A stretch of DNA of 64,000 nucleotides from Bacteroidaceae bacterium (GTDB lineage Bacteria; Bacteroidota; Bacteroidia; Bacteroidales; Bacteroidaceae). Position numbers and translations under genes: made by a program. A model generated the notes under the pieces. That model was not told where the DNA came from. It worked only from the letters and a program-made list of their open reading frames with translations, and made no database searches. Below, piece by piece: positions 52,752 through 60,976 of this stretch (the first letter of the stretch is position 1; each line of letters starts with the position of its first letter). The stretch lies in the NCBI GenBank assembly GCA_017465905.1, contig JAFTVE010000028.1:1-64000 (forward strand), read 5' to 3'.

Positions 52752-53837
52752 TTATTGATAATTCACGAAGGCAGCCTGGTTGGGGTTGGCACCACCCACA
52801 TCGAAGCGGTGAATGAGGCGGCCCTCACGATCGCAACGGTGTATCATACCCGACGAAACGAACTTATTGCCTGCAAGGCCAATATAGAAGTCACCATTCT
52901 TCGGGTTCACCTCCATCATATATATACTATTGGAAGTCAGCTCCTCGGTATCACCCTGCAAAAACGACTGATTGCTTACGGTAGCCGTAGCCACATCGTA
53001 TGTGAAATAGGTATTTACCGTCTCATAGGTAGCCCAGTTGGTAGTCGAATTGCACAGATAGAGCGTGCCGTCATAGGCCACGGCACGTGTAGCATTGGTA
53101 ATGGTGCGCACCTTGCCAGACGCCACATCGATATGCTGCACCGGGTAATCGCAGTTCCAGTTCTCGTCGTACTGGCCATTGGCGAGGAGGTATACACTGT
53201 CTCCAGCCACGACAAACTGCTGAGGATTCCACTCCACAGTGATGGAGGCGATAGAGTCGAACGTCGCCACATCGATGACGGTCACCCGATTGTCTGCTCC
53301 CCATCCCGAGTTAGCCACGAGCAGCTGCCCCTTATGCAGGACAATATCCTCGGGATTCATACCCACAGGAGCATAATCCACGACACTCAAATCCGAAGCC
53401 TTCATCTTGGCCACCTTGCCGCTATAGAGCGTGACATAGATGTAATCTCCATCGGCCGTGAGGTAACGTGGCTGGCCCTCCTCGGCAGAGAATGAATAAC
53501 GCGCCAGTTCCTTGCCCTCAAGGTCCATCTTGGCAACATACGAAGAACCATACACCGACACATACAGGTGATTCTTGTGGTAGATGATGTCCTGTCCCGT
53601 GTCGCCCAAGTACTGGCCATTCTGTGCCAGATAATACTCAGGAGTACAAAGCAAGCTATCAGACTTATACGCCGAGATGTCGGCATTGTTAGCACCCCAC
53701 AATCCTTCGCAAAGGATAAACACATCGGGGTTAGAGACTACCGAGTCGTCCCTCTTGTAGGGATCCTCAGGTTCACAACTTGCAAGCACGAAGCCTGCCA
53801 AACAAGCGCACAATGCGCTACGATACACTTTCTTCAT
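52752..53837 (-). CDS. btuG: BtuG-like surface beta-propeller lipoprotein, B12-riboswitch controlled
   Basis: A 361-residue lipoprotein (lipobox VLASC) made of YncE/DUF5074-like propeller repeats, for example DVFILCEGLWGANNADISAY, VSVYGSSYVAKMDLEGKELA and NRVTVIDVATFDSIASITVE. Its leader contains a clear cobalamin riboswitch. Size, propeller fold, lipidation and B12 control match BtuG, the surface protein of Bacteroides that captures cobalamin for the BtuB receptor. Here it stands alone: no btuB, btuC/D/F or other B12 gene lies in the window, and the next gene downstream is convergent. It could also be a related propeller binding another corrinoid. Confidence 0.8.
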   Translation of the reverse strand: MKKVYRSALCACLAGFVLASCEPEDPYKRDDSVVSNPDVFILCEGLWGANNADISAYKSDSLLCTPEYYLAQNGQYLGDTGQDIIYHKNHLYVSVYGSSYVAKMDLEGKELARYSFSAEEGQPRYLTADGDYIYVTLYSGKVAKMKASDLSVVDYAPVGMNPEDIVLHKGQLLVANSGWGADNRVTVIDVATFDSIASITVEWNPQQFVVAGDSVYLLANGQYDENWNCDYPVQHIDVASGKVRTITNATRAVAYDGTLYLCNSTTNWATYETVNTYFTYDVATATVSNQSFLQGDTEELTSNSIYMMEVNPKNGDFYIGLAGNKFVSSGMIHRCDREGRLIHRFDVGGANPNQAAFVNYQ

Positions 53838-53914
53838 CTTTTTTGATTAATTGTAAGAAAGTAAAACAAAATGTGTCCCTACGCATACTTTCCTCGAATA
53901 CACGCGGTTTAACT

Positions 53915-54150
53915 GGTTTTGCAGGTCTTCTGACTCACCCCTGCACATCGGCCTTCCCAATGTCTTGTTTCCGGTTTTTAGAGTTCAGAATTTAGAGTTT
54001 ACGGTTTCTATCAACCTTCAACCATCATCCATCAACCATTATCCCAGACAGAGCATCAGTGGCAATAGATTCGATGTGCAACACAAGGGCACACAGCAGC
54101 GGGACTGTTCAGGACTCTCACCTGATTCCCTTTTCATCCGTAGCCCGCAA
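53915..54150 (-). promoter_or_regulatory. Cobalamin (B12) riboswitch
   Basis: Read on the minus strand, the conserved elements come in order: GGGAATCAGGTGAGAGTCC (about 54112-54130), CAGTCCCGCTGCTGTG (54093-54108), the B12 box GCCACTG (54057-54063), GGGAAGGCC (about 53948-53956) and GAGTCAGAAGACCTGC (53921-53936). A promoter stands just upstream. The stretch between the B12 box and GGGAAGGCC (about 95 bases) is long and low-complexity. It should repress btuG expression when adenosylcobalamin is abundant. Confidence 0.9.
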
Positions 54151-54177
54151 ACGAGGCATCCGGAACAAAACTGAGGG

Positions 54178-54185
54178 CAAAGATA
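54178..54185 (-). promoter_or_regulatory. Promoter -7 box of the riboswitch-btuG transcript
   Basis: Minus strand TATCTTTG, an exact match about 45 bases before the first conserved riboswitch element, giving a leader of some 330 bases. Confidence 0.6.
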
Positions 54186-54199
54186 CTACAAGCCGAGCG

Positions 54200-54353
54200 G
54201 AGAACAAAATAATTTCAGTTATTTTTATTCCACCGCAACCTAATTCCTATAATCCCTATGCCAAGCCCTCCCTGGCAACCCCTTGGCAAAAACGCCATTT
54301 CCACGACAATCCGCATTGATTATCAGCAAATAGCTCCATATAATGATTTGCAT
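54200..54353. other. Intergenic, no gene seen
   Basis: AT-rich sequence upstream of the btuG promoter. It includes a CCCCTTGGCAAAAACG motif near 54290, related to the inverted motifs at 54354, 54981 and 55003. I see no gene or RNA. Confidence 0.4.
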
Positions 54354-54362
54354 TTACCCCTT

Positions 54363-54435
54363 GGCAATGGCGCAGCGAAGCGAGAGCAGAGTCAAATATA
54401 TTTGAACTCTGCCGAGCGAGCAAGCCATCTTAAAG
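54363..54435. repeat. 73-bp interspersed repeat, copy B
   Basis: It matches 28506-28578 at 63 of 73 positions with no gaps. It contains GCAGAGT...ACTCTGC arms around CAAATATATTTG (54386-54412), a long imperfect palindrome that would fold as a hairpin. Most differences fall in or near the palindrome. Confidence 0.8.
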
Positions 54436-54444
54436 CGACTTAAC

Positions 54445-54600
54445 TATCTTAAAGAACTGTCGCCCTTTAAGGGGGCCAACGCGAGATGAGCGTTGGTTGC
54501 GACGACGGAAGCTTTAGCTTCCCAAAGGAGTCCCCGAAGGGGCAATATAGCGTAGTGTATTCGGAGCGGAACAGAGGGGGTAACTACAGATTCGACAACT
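54445..54600. other. Hairpin-rich intergenic segment
   Basis: Several short perfect inverted repeats stand side by side: GCCCTTTAAGGG-type, CCAACGC...GCGTTGG (about 54477-54497), GAAGCTTTAGCTTC (about 54509-54522) and CCCCGAAGGGG (about 54532-54542). No open frame or tRNA-like fold was recognised. Confidence 0.45.
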
Positions 54601-54650
54601 GCTATATTAACGCTTGTCCCTTCTTGAATTTGCAACTGCATTTTCATGCG

Positions 54651-54732
54651 TTTGTTGGCGACCATCCGCGCATATGCTCGCCACCATACGCGCGTATGTA
54701 GGCGACCATTCACGTGTACGCTCGCCAACAAA
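54651..54732. repeat. 22-bp tandem array with covarying palindromes
   Basis: Three 22-bp units (54657-54678, 54679-54700, 54701-54722) and a partial fourth alternate GGCG/CGCC starts, each with ACCAT and a palindromic core: GCGCATATGC-like, CATACGCGCGTATG and CACGTG. The whole is bounded by TTTGTTGGCG and its inverted copy CGCCAACAAA. Confidence 0.8.
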
Positions 54733-54739
54733 TAGCTTG

Positions 54740-55289
54740 AAATATTAATAAAAACTACGAATTTCACAAGTAAAAGATACGCAGCTTCCCACCCTATCAA
54801 CATCAATTATCCATAAACCATCATCCATCAACCATAAACCCTCATTCCTCCTGCCAAGGGTCAAATGAAATATTGCTATAGCACAGGTTTGATGGCCTAA
54901 TATTGCTTTTGCCACGACACGTAACATTCACATTGTCAAGACTTATACCCTTCGAAGAATTCACGCATTGCGAATCTTTCTGCCAAGGGGTAAGTACTGT
55001 TTTGCCAAGGGGTACAAACATAGGATGCGTTTTAGTTTTGAGGCTTCGTTTCGTATTTGCTGTTATTCAGGAGGGAAAGCGATACTCATTCATCACATCT
55101 ATAGTTATAAATGTCGTTTCTTTGCTTCCGAGAAACGAATATCTCAGAGCGTTTGCGTTGTTTGCAAGGTTGCGAAATGAGAGGTATGAAAGATTTTGGG
55201 GTGGTGTTAAGAAAATAATTCCTAATTGACTTTAGCCCCTATGGGCGTCGAACTGCGTTTCATAACTCCTAATTCCTAATTATTTTATA
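54740..55289. other. Long intergenic stretch, no gene supported
   Basis: AT-rich DNA with a 19-bp exact repeat ACCATCATCCATCAACCAT (54817-54835) that also occurs inside the riboswitch variable region (54021-54039), and TGCCAAGGGG motifs at 54850, 54981 and 55003. Short open frames exist but have no homologue I recognise, no promoter spacing and no coding character. Confidence 0.45.
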
Positions 55290-55707
55290 CCTTTAGCTTG
55301 CTGCGCAATCTGAAGATAGGCTGCGGCTCGCTGAAAAAAGTTCAAATAAATTTGGCTTCTTGCTCGCCTTGCACTATCTTTGCAGCATCCGAGGGGAGAA
55401 ATCCTTGGGTCAAGAATGCGTTTCTTGCTTTTACCCGTACATCGAAATCGCCAATTTCAAAGAGAAGGGTGGAAACAATGCAACGCTCATTCTGTTTGTA
55501 TATCCCCGTGTACAGCCCTTGCTGTACCTCACAAGGTATATACGACAGCGTGGGGTATTTGTTTCTCTGTTCATTTTCTCGTGGTGTTTGGCGATACCAG
55601 ATGTACGATGAGCGCGACAAGTCTCTACGCTTTTCTTGTATCCGTTAATCAAATACATTATTAACGCTGACTTTGGGGGATTTATAGGCAAAGTAAACAT
55701 TGTGAAT
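55290..55707 (+). other. Candidate long untranslated leader with embedded promoter
   Basis: A strong promoter-like block (TTCAAATAAATTTGG, then TATCTTTG at 55375-55382) is followed by about 325 bases before the next likely start codon at 55708. The stretch is open in several frames on both strands yet resembles no protein I know, which fits a structured or repeated non-coding leader. AAAAGTTCAAATAAATTTG is related to the palindromic part of the 73-bp repeat. Confidence 0.35.
55375..55382 (+). promoter_or_regulatory. Promoter -7 box upstream of the orphan gene and adhesin
   Basis: TATCTTTG followed by CAGC, an exact TAnnTTTG match. The nearest likely coding start is 55708. Confidence 0.5.
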
Positions 55708-56121
55708 ATGAGCGAGACGAAGTATTACTTACTACGTAAGGATGTTGCATTTAAGGATTCTCATGAGTTCAAATACAAATCAATACTGGAAAAGTATAAT
55801 GATGAAGATTATATTTATATTGAACAAGATGCCGAAGGCTTAACCACTATAGTATATTTCTATGATGAAAACAACACTCCTTGCCAAGTGCTTGATAGTA
55901 TTGACAACGAACACGAAGTAAACTATTTGTGGAATTCGTGCATAGAGTACTATCGTCATGAAAATGAATCATTAGACGAACTACGTAAACGGGCTGCGTT
56001 TGAGAATTTTCCTTTCTTTTTCTTTCATTCATCTGATGGTAAGATGAAAACCGAACTCCAATATTTAGTTCAAAGAGCCAAAAATGCAATTGCAGGAAAT
56101 ACTACAAATCAACAATTATAA
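55708..56121 (+). CDS. Hypothetical acidic cytoplasmic protein
   Basis: 137 residues from the ATG at 55708 (MSETKYYLLRKDVAFKDSHE); the frame is open upstream to 55636, but that part is not protein-like. No signal peptide or membrane segment; rich in Glu, Asp and Tyr (NDEDYIYIEQDAEGLTTIVY, YYRHENESLDELRKRAAFEN). I recognise no family. It is 10 bases before the adhesin gene and has the same AT-rich composition as the adhesin's first 700 bases, so they probably form one transcript and may have arrived together. Confidence 0.6.
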   Translation: MSETKYYLLRKDVAFKDSHEFKYKSILEKYNDEDYIYIEQDAEGLTTIVYFYDENNTPCQVLDSIDNEHEVNYLWNSCIEYYRHENESLDELRKRAAFENFPFFFFHSSDGKMKTELQYLVQRAKNAIAGNTTNQQL

Positions 56122-56131
56122 TTGAGTAAAA

Positions 56132-59002
56132 ATGAAACAAATTAAGACTTGGCTGACAACGATAGCAGTGCTATTGTGCAGCGGTACGGTGAGTGCTTAT
56201 GACTTTGAGGTTGATGGGATTTATTATGAACTTAATGGAGAGCAGTCTCTGACTGTTACTTATAAAGGCACCTATAGTTCACAGGCATATAGTGGTGATA
56301 TAATTATACCGTCAGTTGTAGTTATTGAGGGTTCAAATTATCTTGTCACAAGAATTGGTAGTATTGCTTTTGATGGAGATAAGAATGTGACTTCTATATC
56401 TTTACCTTCAACAATAACACATATTGAGACATGCGCCTTTCGTGATTGCTCAGGTCTTAAGAATGTAATAATACCAGAAAATGTAACAAAAATCGCTTCG
56501 TCTGCATTTAAATTTTGTAGCGAACTGCGTGAGGTTTTCTTTTTAGGCAGTAATTTTCCGGAATTGAGTTCCGGATGGGGCGCTGATGGAGCCTTTGATT
56601 CAAACCATGCATTAAGAAAGTTGTATGTTGTAAATAAACAAGCAGCATTGAATACAGAAACTTGGGATAGATATTCTGATGCTGTTGTGGAATATGTGAC
56701 TTTTGAACAGAATGTGTTTGGATATAACGGACAGGCCCCAGCCATTAGTTTTACAAACAATTTGGCTAACAAATATGAACTGGCTCTAGAAATCAAGGGG
56801 ATACAAAAAGATGCTGGAACACATGAAACGACCTTCAAGGCCGTTTATTCCAATGGTCTCGAAGTAGACATCCCCTATGCTTATACCATCAATAAAGCCC
56901 CATTGACCATTAATGTGAACGATGCAGAAAAGGTGTATGGTGACGAGAACCCACAGTTTACCTATTCGTTGAGTGGATTTGTCAACAATGAGGACGAGAG
57001 TGTATTGAGCAGTGCTGTATCGTTCTCCACCAAGGCAAATAAGAATAGTGGCGCAGGCACATATAGTGTGGCTGCAAGCGCAACGGCCAAGAACTATGAG
57101 ATTGGTTGCACGGAGGGTACGCTGACTGTGAAGAAAGCTCCGCTGAGCGTAAAGGTAAATGCTAAGTCAAGAGTGTATGGTGATGCCAATCCACAGTTTG
57201 ACTTTACATACGTAGGTTTGAAGAATAGCGATGGCGTGCCTGTGTTTACTTCGGAGCTGACGACCTCTACCAAGGCAACAAAGTATAGTGATGTAGGTGA
57301 CTACGAAGTGACGGTATCGGGTGGCGTGGCTACTAACTACTCGTTTACGGAATATATACCTGGTGCGCTTACCATTACCCAAGCACCGCTTGGCATCAGT
57401 GCGCAAAGTACGGTACGTGAGTATGGCGAGGCTAATCCAGAGTTCCAGTTTGCCTATTCGGGCTTCAAGAATGAGGATACAGAGGAGTGCCTGACTACTC
57501 TGCCTACGGTAGTGACTTCGGCAACTCCCACAAGCAGTGTTGGTGAATATGAGATAACGCCTAACGGTGCTGAAGCTAAAAACTACGCGATAAACTATAC
57601 CAGTGGTACACTGACCGTGAACAAGGCTCCATTGACCGTACAAGCAGAGGCTGCTGAGCGTGTATATGGTGATGAGAATCCGAAATTCACATTTGCATAC
57701 AGTGGATTTAAGAACGAAGAGACCGAAGAGATATTTACAAATCGTCCCTCGGCAACAACAGAGGCAGGGCTGACAAGCGCAGTAGGAACATACGACATCG
57801 TACCAAGCGGTGCCGAGGCACAGAATTACGACATCATCTATAAGAATGGTACACTTAGTGTAACCAAGGCTCCCCTTGCAGTAGGTATTGTTGACAATAA
57901 GCGAGAGTATGGTGAGGAGAATCCGGCAATAGCGCTCACGTATAGTGGTTTCAAGAATAGTGACAACGAGAATTGCATAACGGAGAAGCCTGTAGTTACT
58001 GTAAATGCAGAAAAGAAGAGTGATGTGGGTGAGTATACTATCAGTGTGGCGGGCGGATTGGCTCAGAACTATATGTTCACCGAATATAATGAAGGCAAGC
58101 TTACCATAGAAAAGGCACCGCTTACTGTAATTGCCGAGAATAAGGAACGTCTCTACTTTGAGGCTAATCCCGAATTTACCTATCGATGCGAGGGCTTCAA
58201 GAACGATGACACCAAGAGTGTAATTACTACTCAACCGAACTTTGAGTGTGGCGCAACTCAAACAAGTGGAGCTGGTGAATATGAAATCACCCTCTCGGGT
58301 GCTGAGGCCAAGAACTACGAGTTGAGCTATCAGGGAGCCAAACTGACAGTGGGCAAGCGCACGATTGATGTAAAAGTGGGTGATTGTACTAGAGTATATA
58401 ACGAGGAGAACCCCGAATTTGCAGTAAGCTATAGCGGATTTGTCAACAATGAGAGCGAAAAGGTGTTTACTGCAATGCCTACGTTGTATTGCTCGGCTGA
58501 TAAGACCACTGATGTAGGAAGCTATGAGATTACAGCTTCGGGAGCCGAGGCAGTCAACTATGACTTCAACTATAAGAGCGGTACGCTGACTATAGAAAAG
58601 GCAACACAAGAAATCGTGTGGGAGCAAGATTTGTCTGAGGTAGCTTTGGGCGATCAAGTAGAGTTGACCGCAACTGCAACTTCGGGCCTTGCCATCGAGT
58701 ATCAGTTGGCCGACAATAATTTTGTTTCGATTTATGAAGCCAATGGAAAGGTGTATTTGGATTGCAGCGGAGTGGGACAGGTTGTCATCAAGGCCATCCA
58801 AAATGGCAACAAGAACTACCATGCGGCAACACGTGTGAATAAGACTTTGGTGGTGACCGACCCGAGTGGAATAGAGAATACCACCATCAACGATTCAGAT
58901 GCTCCTATATATAATCTGAAGGGCGAGCGCATGGTTTGCAGCCGCAAGGAGTTGCAGAAAGGCATTTATATACAGAATGGAAAGAAATTTGTGGTGAAGT
59001 AA
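56132..59002 (+). CDS. Large exported adhesin: LRR front, seven MBG repeats, sorting tail
   Basis: A 956-residue protein with a signal peptide (to about VSAYD). Residues about 60-185 are BspA-type leucine-rich repeats (RIGSIAFDGDKNVTSISLPS, HIETCAFRDCSGLKNVIIPE). From about residue 250 come seven MBG-type beta repeats of about 80 residues, each starting like KAPLTINVNDAEKVYGDENP and ending near NYxxxYxxGTLTV. An Ig-like segment (QEIVWEQDLSEVALGDQVEL) and a tail (IYNLKGERMV, GIYIQNGKKFVVK) follow. This is a surface stalk with a binding tip. The DNA of the LRR part is more AT-rich than the repeat part, suggesting a mosaic origin. Ligand unknown. Confidence 0.88.
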   Translation: MKQIKTWLTTIAVLLCSGTVSAYDFEVDGIYYELNGEQSLTVTYKGTYSSQAYSGDIIIPSVVVIEGSNYLVTRIGSIAFDGDKNVTSISLPSTITHIETCAFRDCSGLKNVIIPENVTKIASSAFKFCSELREVFFLGSNFPELSSGWGADGAFDSNHALRKLYVVNKQAALNTETWDRYSDAVVEYVTFEQNVFGYNGQAPAISFTNNLANKYELALEIKGIQKDAGTHETTFKAVYSNGLEVDIPYAYTINKAPLTINVNDAEKVYGDENPQFTYSLSGFVNNEDESVLSSAVSFSTKANKNSGAGTYSVAASATAKNYEIGCTEGTLTVKKAPLSVKVNAKSRVYGDANPQFDFTYVGLKNSDGVPVFTSELTTSTKATKYSDVGDYEVTVSGGVATNYSFTEYIPGALTITQAPLGISAQSTVREYGEANPEFQFAYSGFKNEDTEECLTTLPTVVTSATPTSSVGEYEITPNGAEAKNYAINYTSGTLTVNKAPLTVQAEAAERVYGDENPKFTFAYSGFKNEETEEIFTNRPSATTEAGLTSAVGTYDIVPSGAEAQNYDIIYKNGTLSVTKAPLAVGIVDNKREYGEENPAIALTYSGFKNSDNENCITEKPVVTVNAEKKSDVGEYTISVAGGLAQNYMFTEYNEGKLTIEKAPLTVIAENKERLYFEANPEFTYRCEGFKNDDTKSVITTQPNFECGATQTSGAGEYEITLSGAEAKNYELSYQGAKLTVGKRTIDVKVGDCTRVYNEENPEFAVSYSGFVNNESEKVFTAMPTLYCSADKTTDVGSYEITASGAEAVNYDFNYKSGTLTIEKATQEIVWEQDLSEVALGDQVELTATATSGLAIEYQLADNNFVSIYEANGKVYLDCSGVGQVVIKAIQNGNKNYHAATRVNKTLVVTDPSGIENTTINDSDAPIYNLKGERMVCSRKELQKGIYIQNGKKFVVK

Positions 59003-59022
59003 ATTGCAGTCTGCATGAAGTA

Positions 59023-59060
59023 TTGGAGGGCTCAGCCGTGGCTGAGTCCTCCAATTTTAT
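59023..59060 (+). terminator. Intrinsic terminator after the adhesin gene
   Basis: TTGGAGGGCTCAGC and GCTGAGTCCTCCAA pair fully (one G-U) around CGTG and are followed by TTTTATTAT. Confidence 0.92.
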
Positions 59061-59152
59061 TATAAATGGGCAGTGTCCATTATTTTGTGTAAATGAAAAT
59101 AACTACCATCGTTTTTCTATGGTACGACATTGCTTGTGTCAAATAGTTCTAC

Positions 59153-59160
59153 TACCTTTG
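59153..59160 (+). promoter_or_regulatory. Promoter -7 box of the GNAT gene
   Basis: TACCTTTG is an exact TAnnTTTG match, only 8 bases before the ATG at 59169, implying a leader of a few bases. Confidence 0.55.
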
Positions 59161-59168
59161 TATCCATT

Positions 59169-59720
59169 ATGATACACTTCCATACCCTACGCAGCACCGA
59201 CGACCAGCATTGGAGCAGTTTCGTCGACACATACACCTCATCGTTTCCCCTCGATGAGCAACGCCCTACGGGCAGCATTGCCCAGCTGCTGACCTCAGAG
59301 GAACGGTTCACCGCGATGGTACTCCTCGACAAAAACAACAGCTTTGTAGGCATTCTTACCACATGGACGTTCGACACCTTTATTTATATAGAACATTTTG
59401 CCTTGCACCTCGCATTACGATCACAAGGCTACGGGAGCATCGCGCTGCAGACATTCATCCAACACAATACGCTCCCCATCATCTTGGAGGTGGAACCACC
59501 CACCGACACACTCACCCAACGCCGCGTAAGCTTCTATGAACGGTGTGGGCTAAGGCTATACGATTACCCCTACATACAGCCACCCTACACCCCCGAGCTC
59601 TCGGAAGTCCCCCTGCGCCTCATGGGCACCTTGCCACAGGAAACACCCCTGACAACTGTTGCCGAGCTGCTGCATAGAGAGGTATACGGAGTATCTCTCC
59701 CGAGCTTGCCAGCGCAATAA
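59169..59720 (+). CDS. GNAT-family N-acetyltransferase
   Basis: 183 residues from the ATG at 59169 (MIHFHTLRSTDDQHWSSFVD); an in-frame start at 59130 would precede the promoter. Acetyl-CoA-binding motif A is visible as HFALHLALRSQGYGSIALQT (R/Q-x-x-G-x-G/A type), followed by LEVEPPTDTLTQRRVSFYER CGL typical of motif B, and a Tyr-rich end. The acceptor is unknown; small-molecule or N-terminal acetylation are both possible. Near-leaderless promoter; convergent with the membrane-protein gene. Confidence 0.85.
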   Translation: MIHFHTLRSTDDQHWSSFVDTYTSSFPLDEQRPTGSIAQLLTSEERFTAMVLLDKNNSFVGILTTWTFDTFIYIEHFALHLALRSQGYGSIALQTFIQHNTLPIILEVEPPTDTLTQRRVSFYERCGLRLYDYPYIQPPYTPELSEVPLRLMGTLPQETPLTTVAELLHREVYGVSLPSLPAQ

Positions 59721-59763
59721 GCATTACATCTTGCACGGCACGATAAATTGAGAAATAATAATA

Positions 59764-60897
59764 TCAGAAGTCGTAGTAGAACCAATAAGTGTCGCCAAAC
59801 TTGCGCTTAGCCAGATTCTTGGCTACGATGCTATTGCCGACATGCTCTTGCTCCAAAGCACGGAACTCGGCAAAACGACTAACAACGGCACTATCGGGCG
59901 TAAACGCTACAGGGGTGCTCGGATGAAGGTCGTTGTACAAGACGAGTGCCTCCTGATAATGGGTAGGCAATGCGCTGCCTACAGCGTTCTTCACGGCGGA
60001 TTCTGCCACGAAGGTTGGCAGATTCTTTTCGAGCAGTAATGCAGCCAGATAGATGTCGCGATAGATGGCCGAATCGTTCTTGGCATACATACGATGACAA
60101 AATGCCATTCCAGACTCTCCGCCAAAAGGTTCGTTGCCCAAGCGAGTGTAATACTCTGAGGCACCATAGCTTGTTGTCTGCTGTGAATATTTGTTAAAGA
60201 TGAAGCCTTCTGCCCCATAGGGCTGCGGATAATGGAACATACGCTCGCCGAGCTGCCCCGTCTTGGCCATGGCAAGATTGCGCAGTGCGGTGAGTTCTGC
60301 ATTATAGTCATCGGAGCGTCTGCCTACCCGCAGGACCTTCTCATAGTCATCATCATGCATATACCTCCACGCCGCCAACTCCATGTGAGGCGCAGGAGCG
60401 TGATTGCCGATTTGGGAAGTGAGGACAAAAAGAAGTGAGAAGGTGAGCATATTGGGCCATAATACACCGAAGAAATCTCTCCGCCGCGCATGTTTGGTCA
60501 TACGTTCCAACCCAACCACTCCCAAATAGAGCAGCACGCACAGGGGAACTCCCCAAAGCCACTTGTTGGCGGAGTAAAGGATAGTGCCATCATTCACATC
60601 GGTAAGCAAGGCAAGCAGAGCGCAGGAAGGAATGTACGATAGTGCCTCCCAACGCCCGCACAGCCGAGAAACGCTATTGATGAGCCATTGCAGAAGCACC
60701 AGCAGAATGGTTATCACCATGGCTGTCACGAGTGTATTGCTCCGTGTCACTCCCTCAGAAAGATGGTCCTGCAGGAGTGCCAACAATTCCCCCTGAAACA
60801 TATATATATATATGAAGGAGAATGCGGCAAACACAACCGCACACAGTATGCGAATGAGTTTGTTATTTTGTTTCTTCACTTTCATCATCGTCAGCAA
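59764..60897 (-). CDS. Bacteroidetes membrane protein (DUF6057-like)
   Basis: A 377-residue protein with four or five N-terminal membrane helices (LIRILCAVVFAAFSFIYIYM; LVTAMVITILLVLLQWLINS; ALSYIPSCALLALLT; LWGVPLCVLLYLGVVGL; VLWPNMLTFSLLFVLTS). A C-terminal soluble helical half of TPR character follows (YEKVLRVGRRSDDYNAELTA LRNLAMAKTGQLGER, HYQEALVLYNDLHPSTP). It resembles the DUF6057 family; function unknown. ATGs at 60897, 60888 and 60885 are all possible starts. It lies 79 bases after glgB on the same strand. Confidence 0.75.
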   Translation of the reverse strand: MLTMMKVKKQNNKLIRILCAVVFAAFSFIYIYMFQGELLALLQDHLSEGVTRSNTLVTAMVITILLVLLQWLINSVSRLCGRWEALSYIPSCALLALLTDVNDGTILYSANKWLWGVPLCVLLYLGVVGLERMTKHARRRDFFGVLWPNMLTFSLLFVLTSQIGNHAPAPHMELAAWRYMHDDDYEKVLRVGRRSDDYNAELTALRNLAMAKTGQLGERMFHYPQPYGAEGFIFNKYSQQTTSYGASEYYTRLGNEPFGGESGMAFCHRMYAKNDSAIYRDIYLAALLLEKNLPTFVAESAVKNAVGSALPTHYQEALVLYNDLHPSTPVAFTPDSAVVSRFAEFRALEQEHVGNSIVAKNLAKRKFGDTYWFYYDF

Positions 60898-60976
60898 AGG
60901 GCCTTAAAGGGAAGGGCTTCAAGACCGAAGTCCTGAAGTCCTATATTCGTTTAATATACAATCAATACACAGCGTA

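Larger units (their letters stand above)
54354..54993. mobile_element. Second MITE-like region bounded by inverted TTACCCCTTGGCA
   Basis: TTACCCCTTGGCA (54354-54366) has an exact inverted copy at 54981-54993, and a 12-bp version at 55003-55014. Between them lie the 73-bp segment shared with the 28-kb element, a cluster of short hairpins and a 22-bp array. No ORF of substance and no transposase. The ends are much shorter than those of the 28-kb element, so its borders are uncertain. Confidence 0.4.

Noticed and set aside
55298-55648. 116-codon plus-strand frame in the leader before the orphan gene
   Set aside because: It begins upstream of the -7 box that would transcribe it, overlaps other open frames, and lacks protein-like composition.
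57167-58822. Open minus-strand frame of about 550 codons opposite the MBG repeats
   Set aside because: It is the antisense of a repetitive gene; its periodic Cys/Tyr/Leu-rich sequence follows from the repeats.
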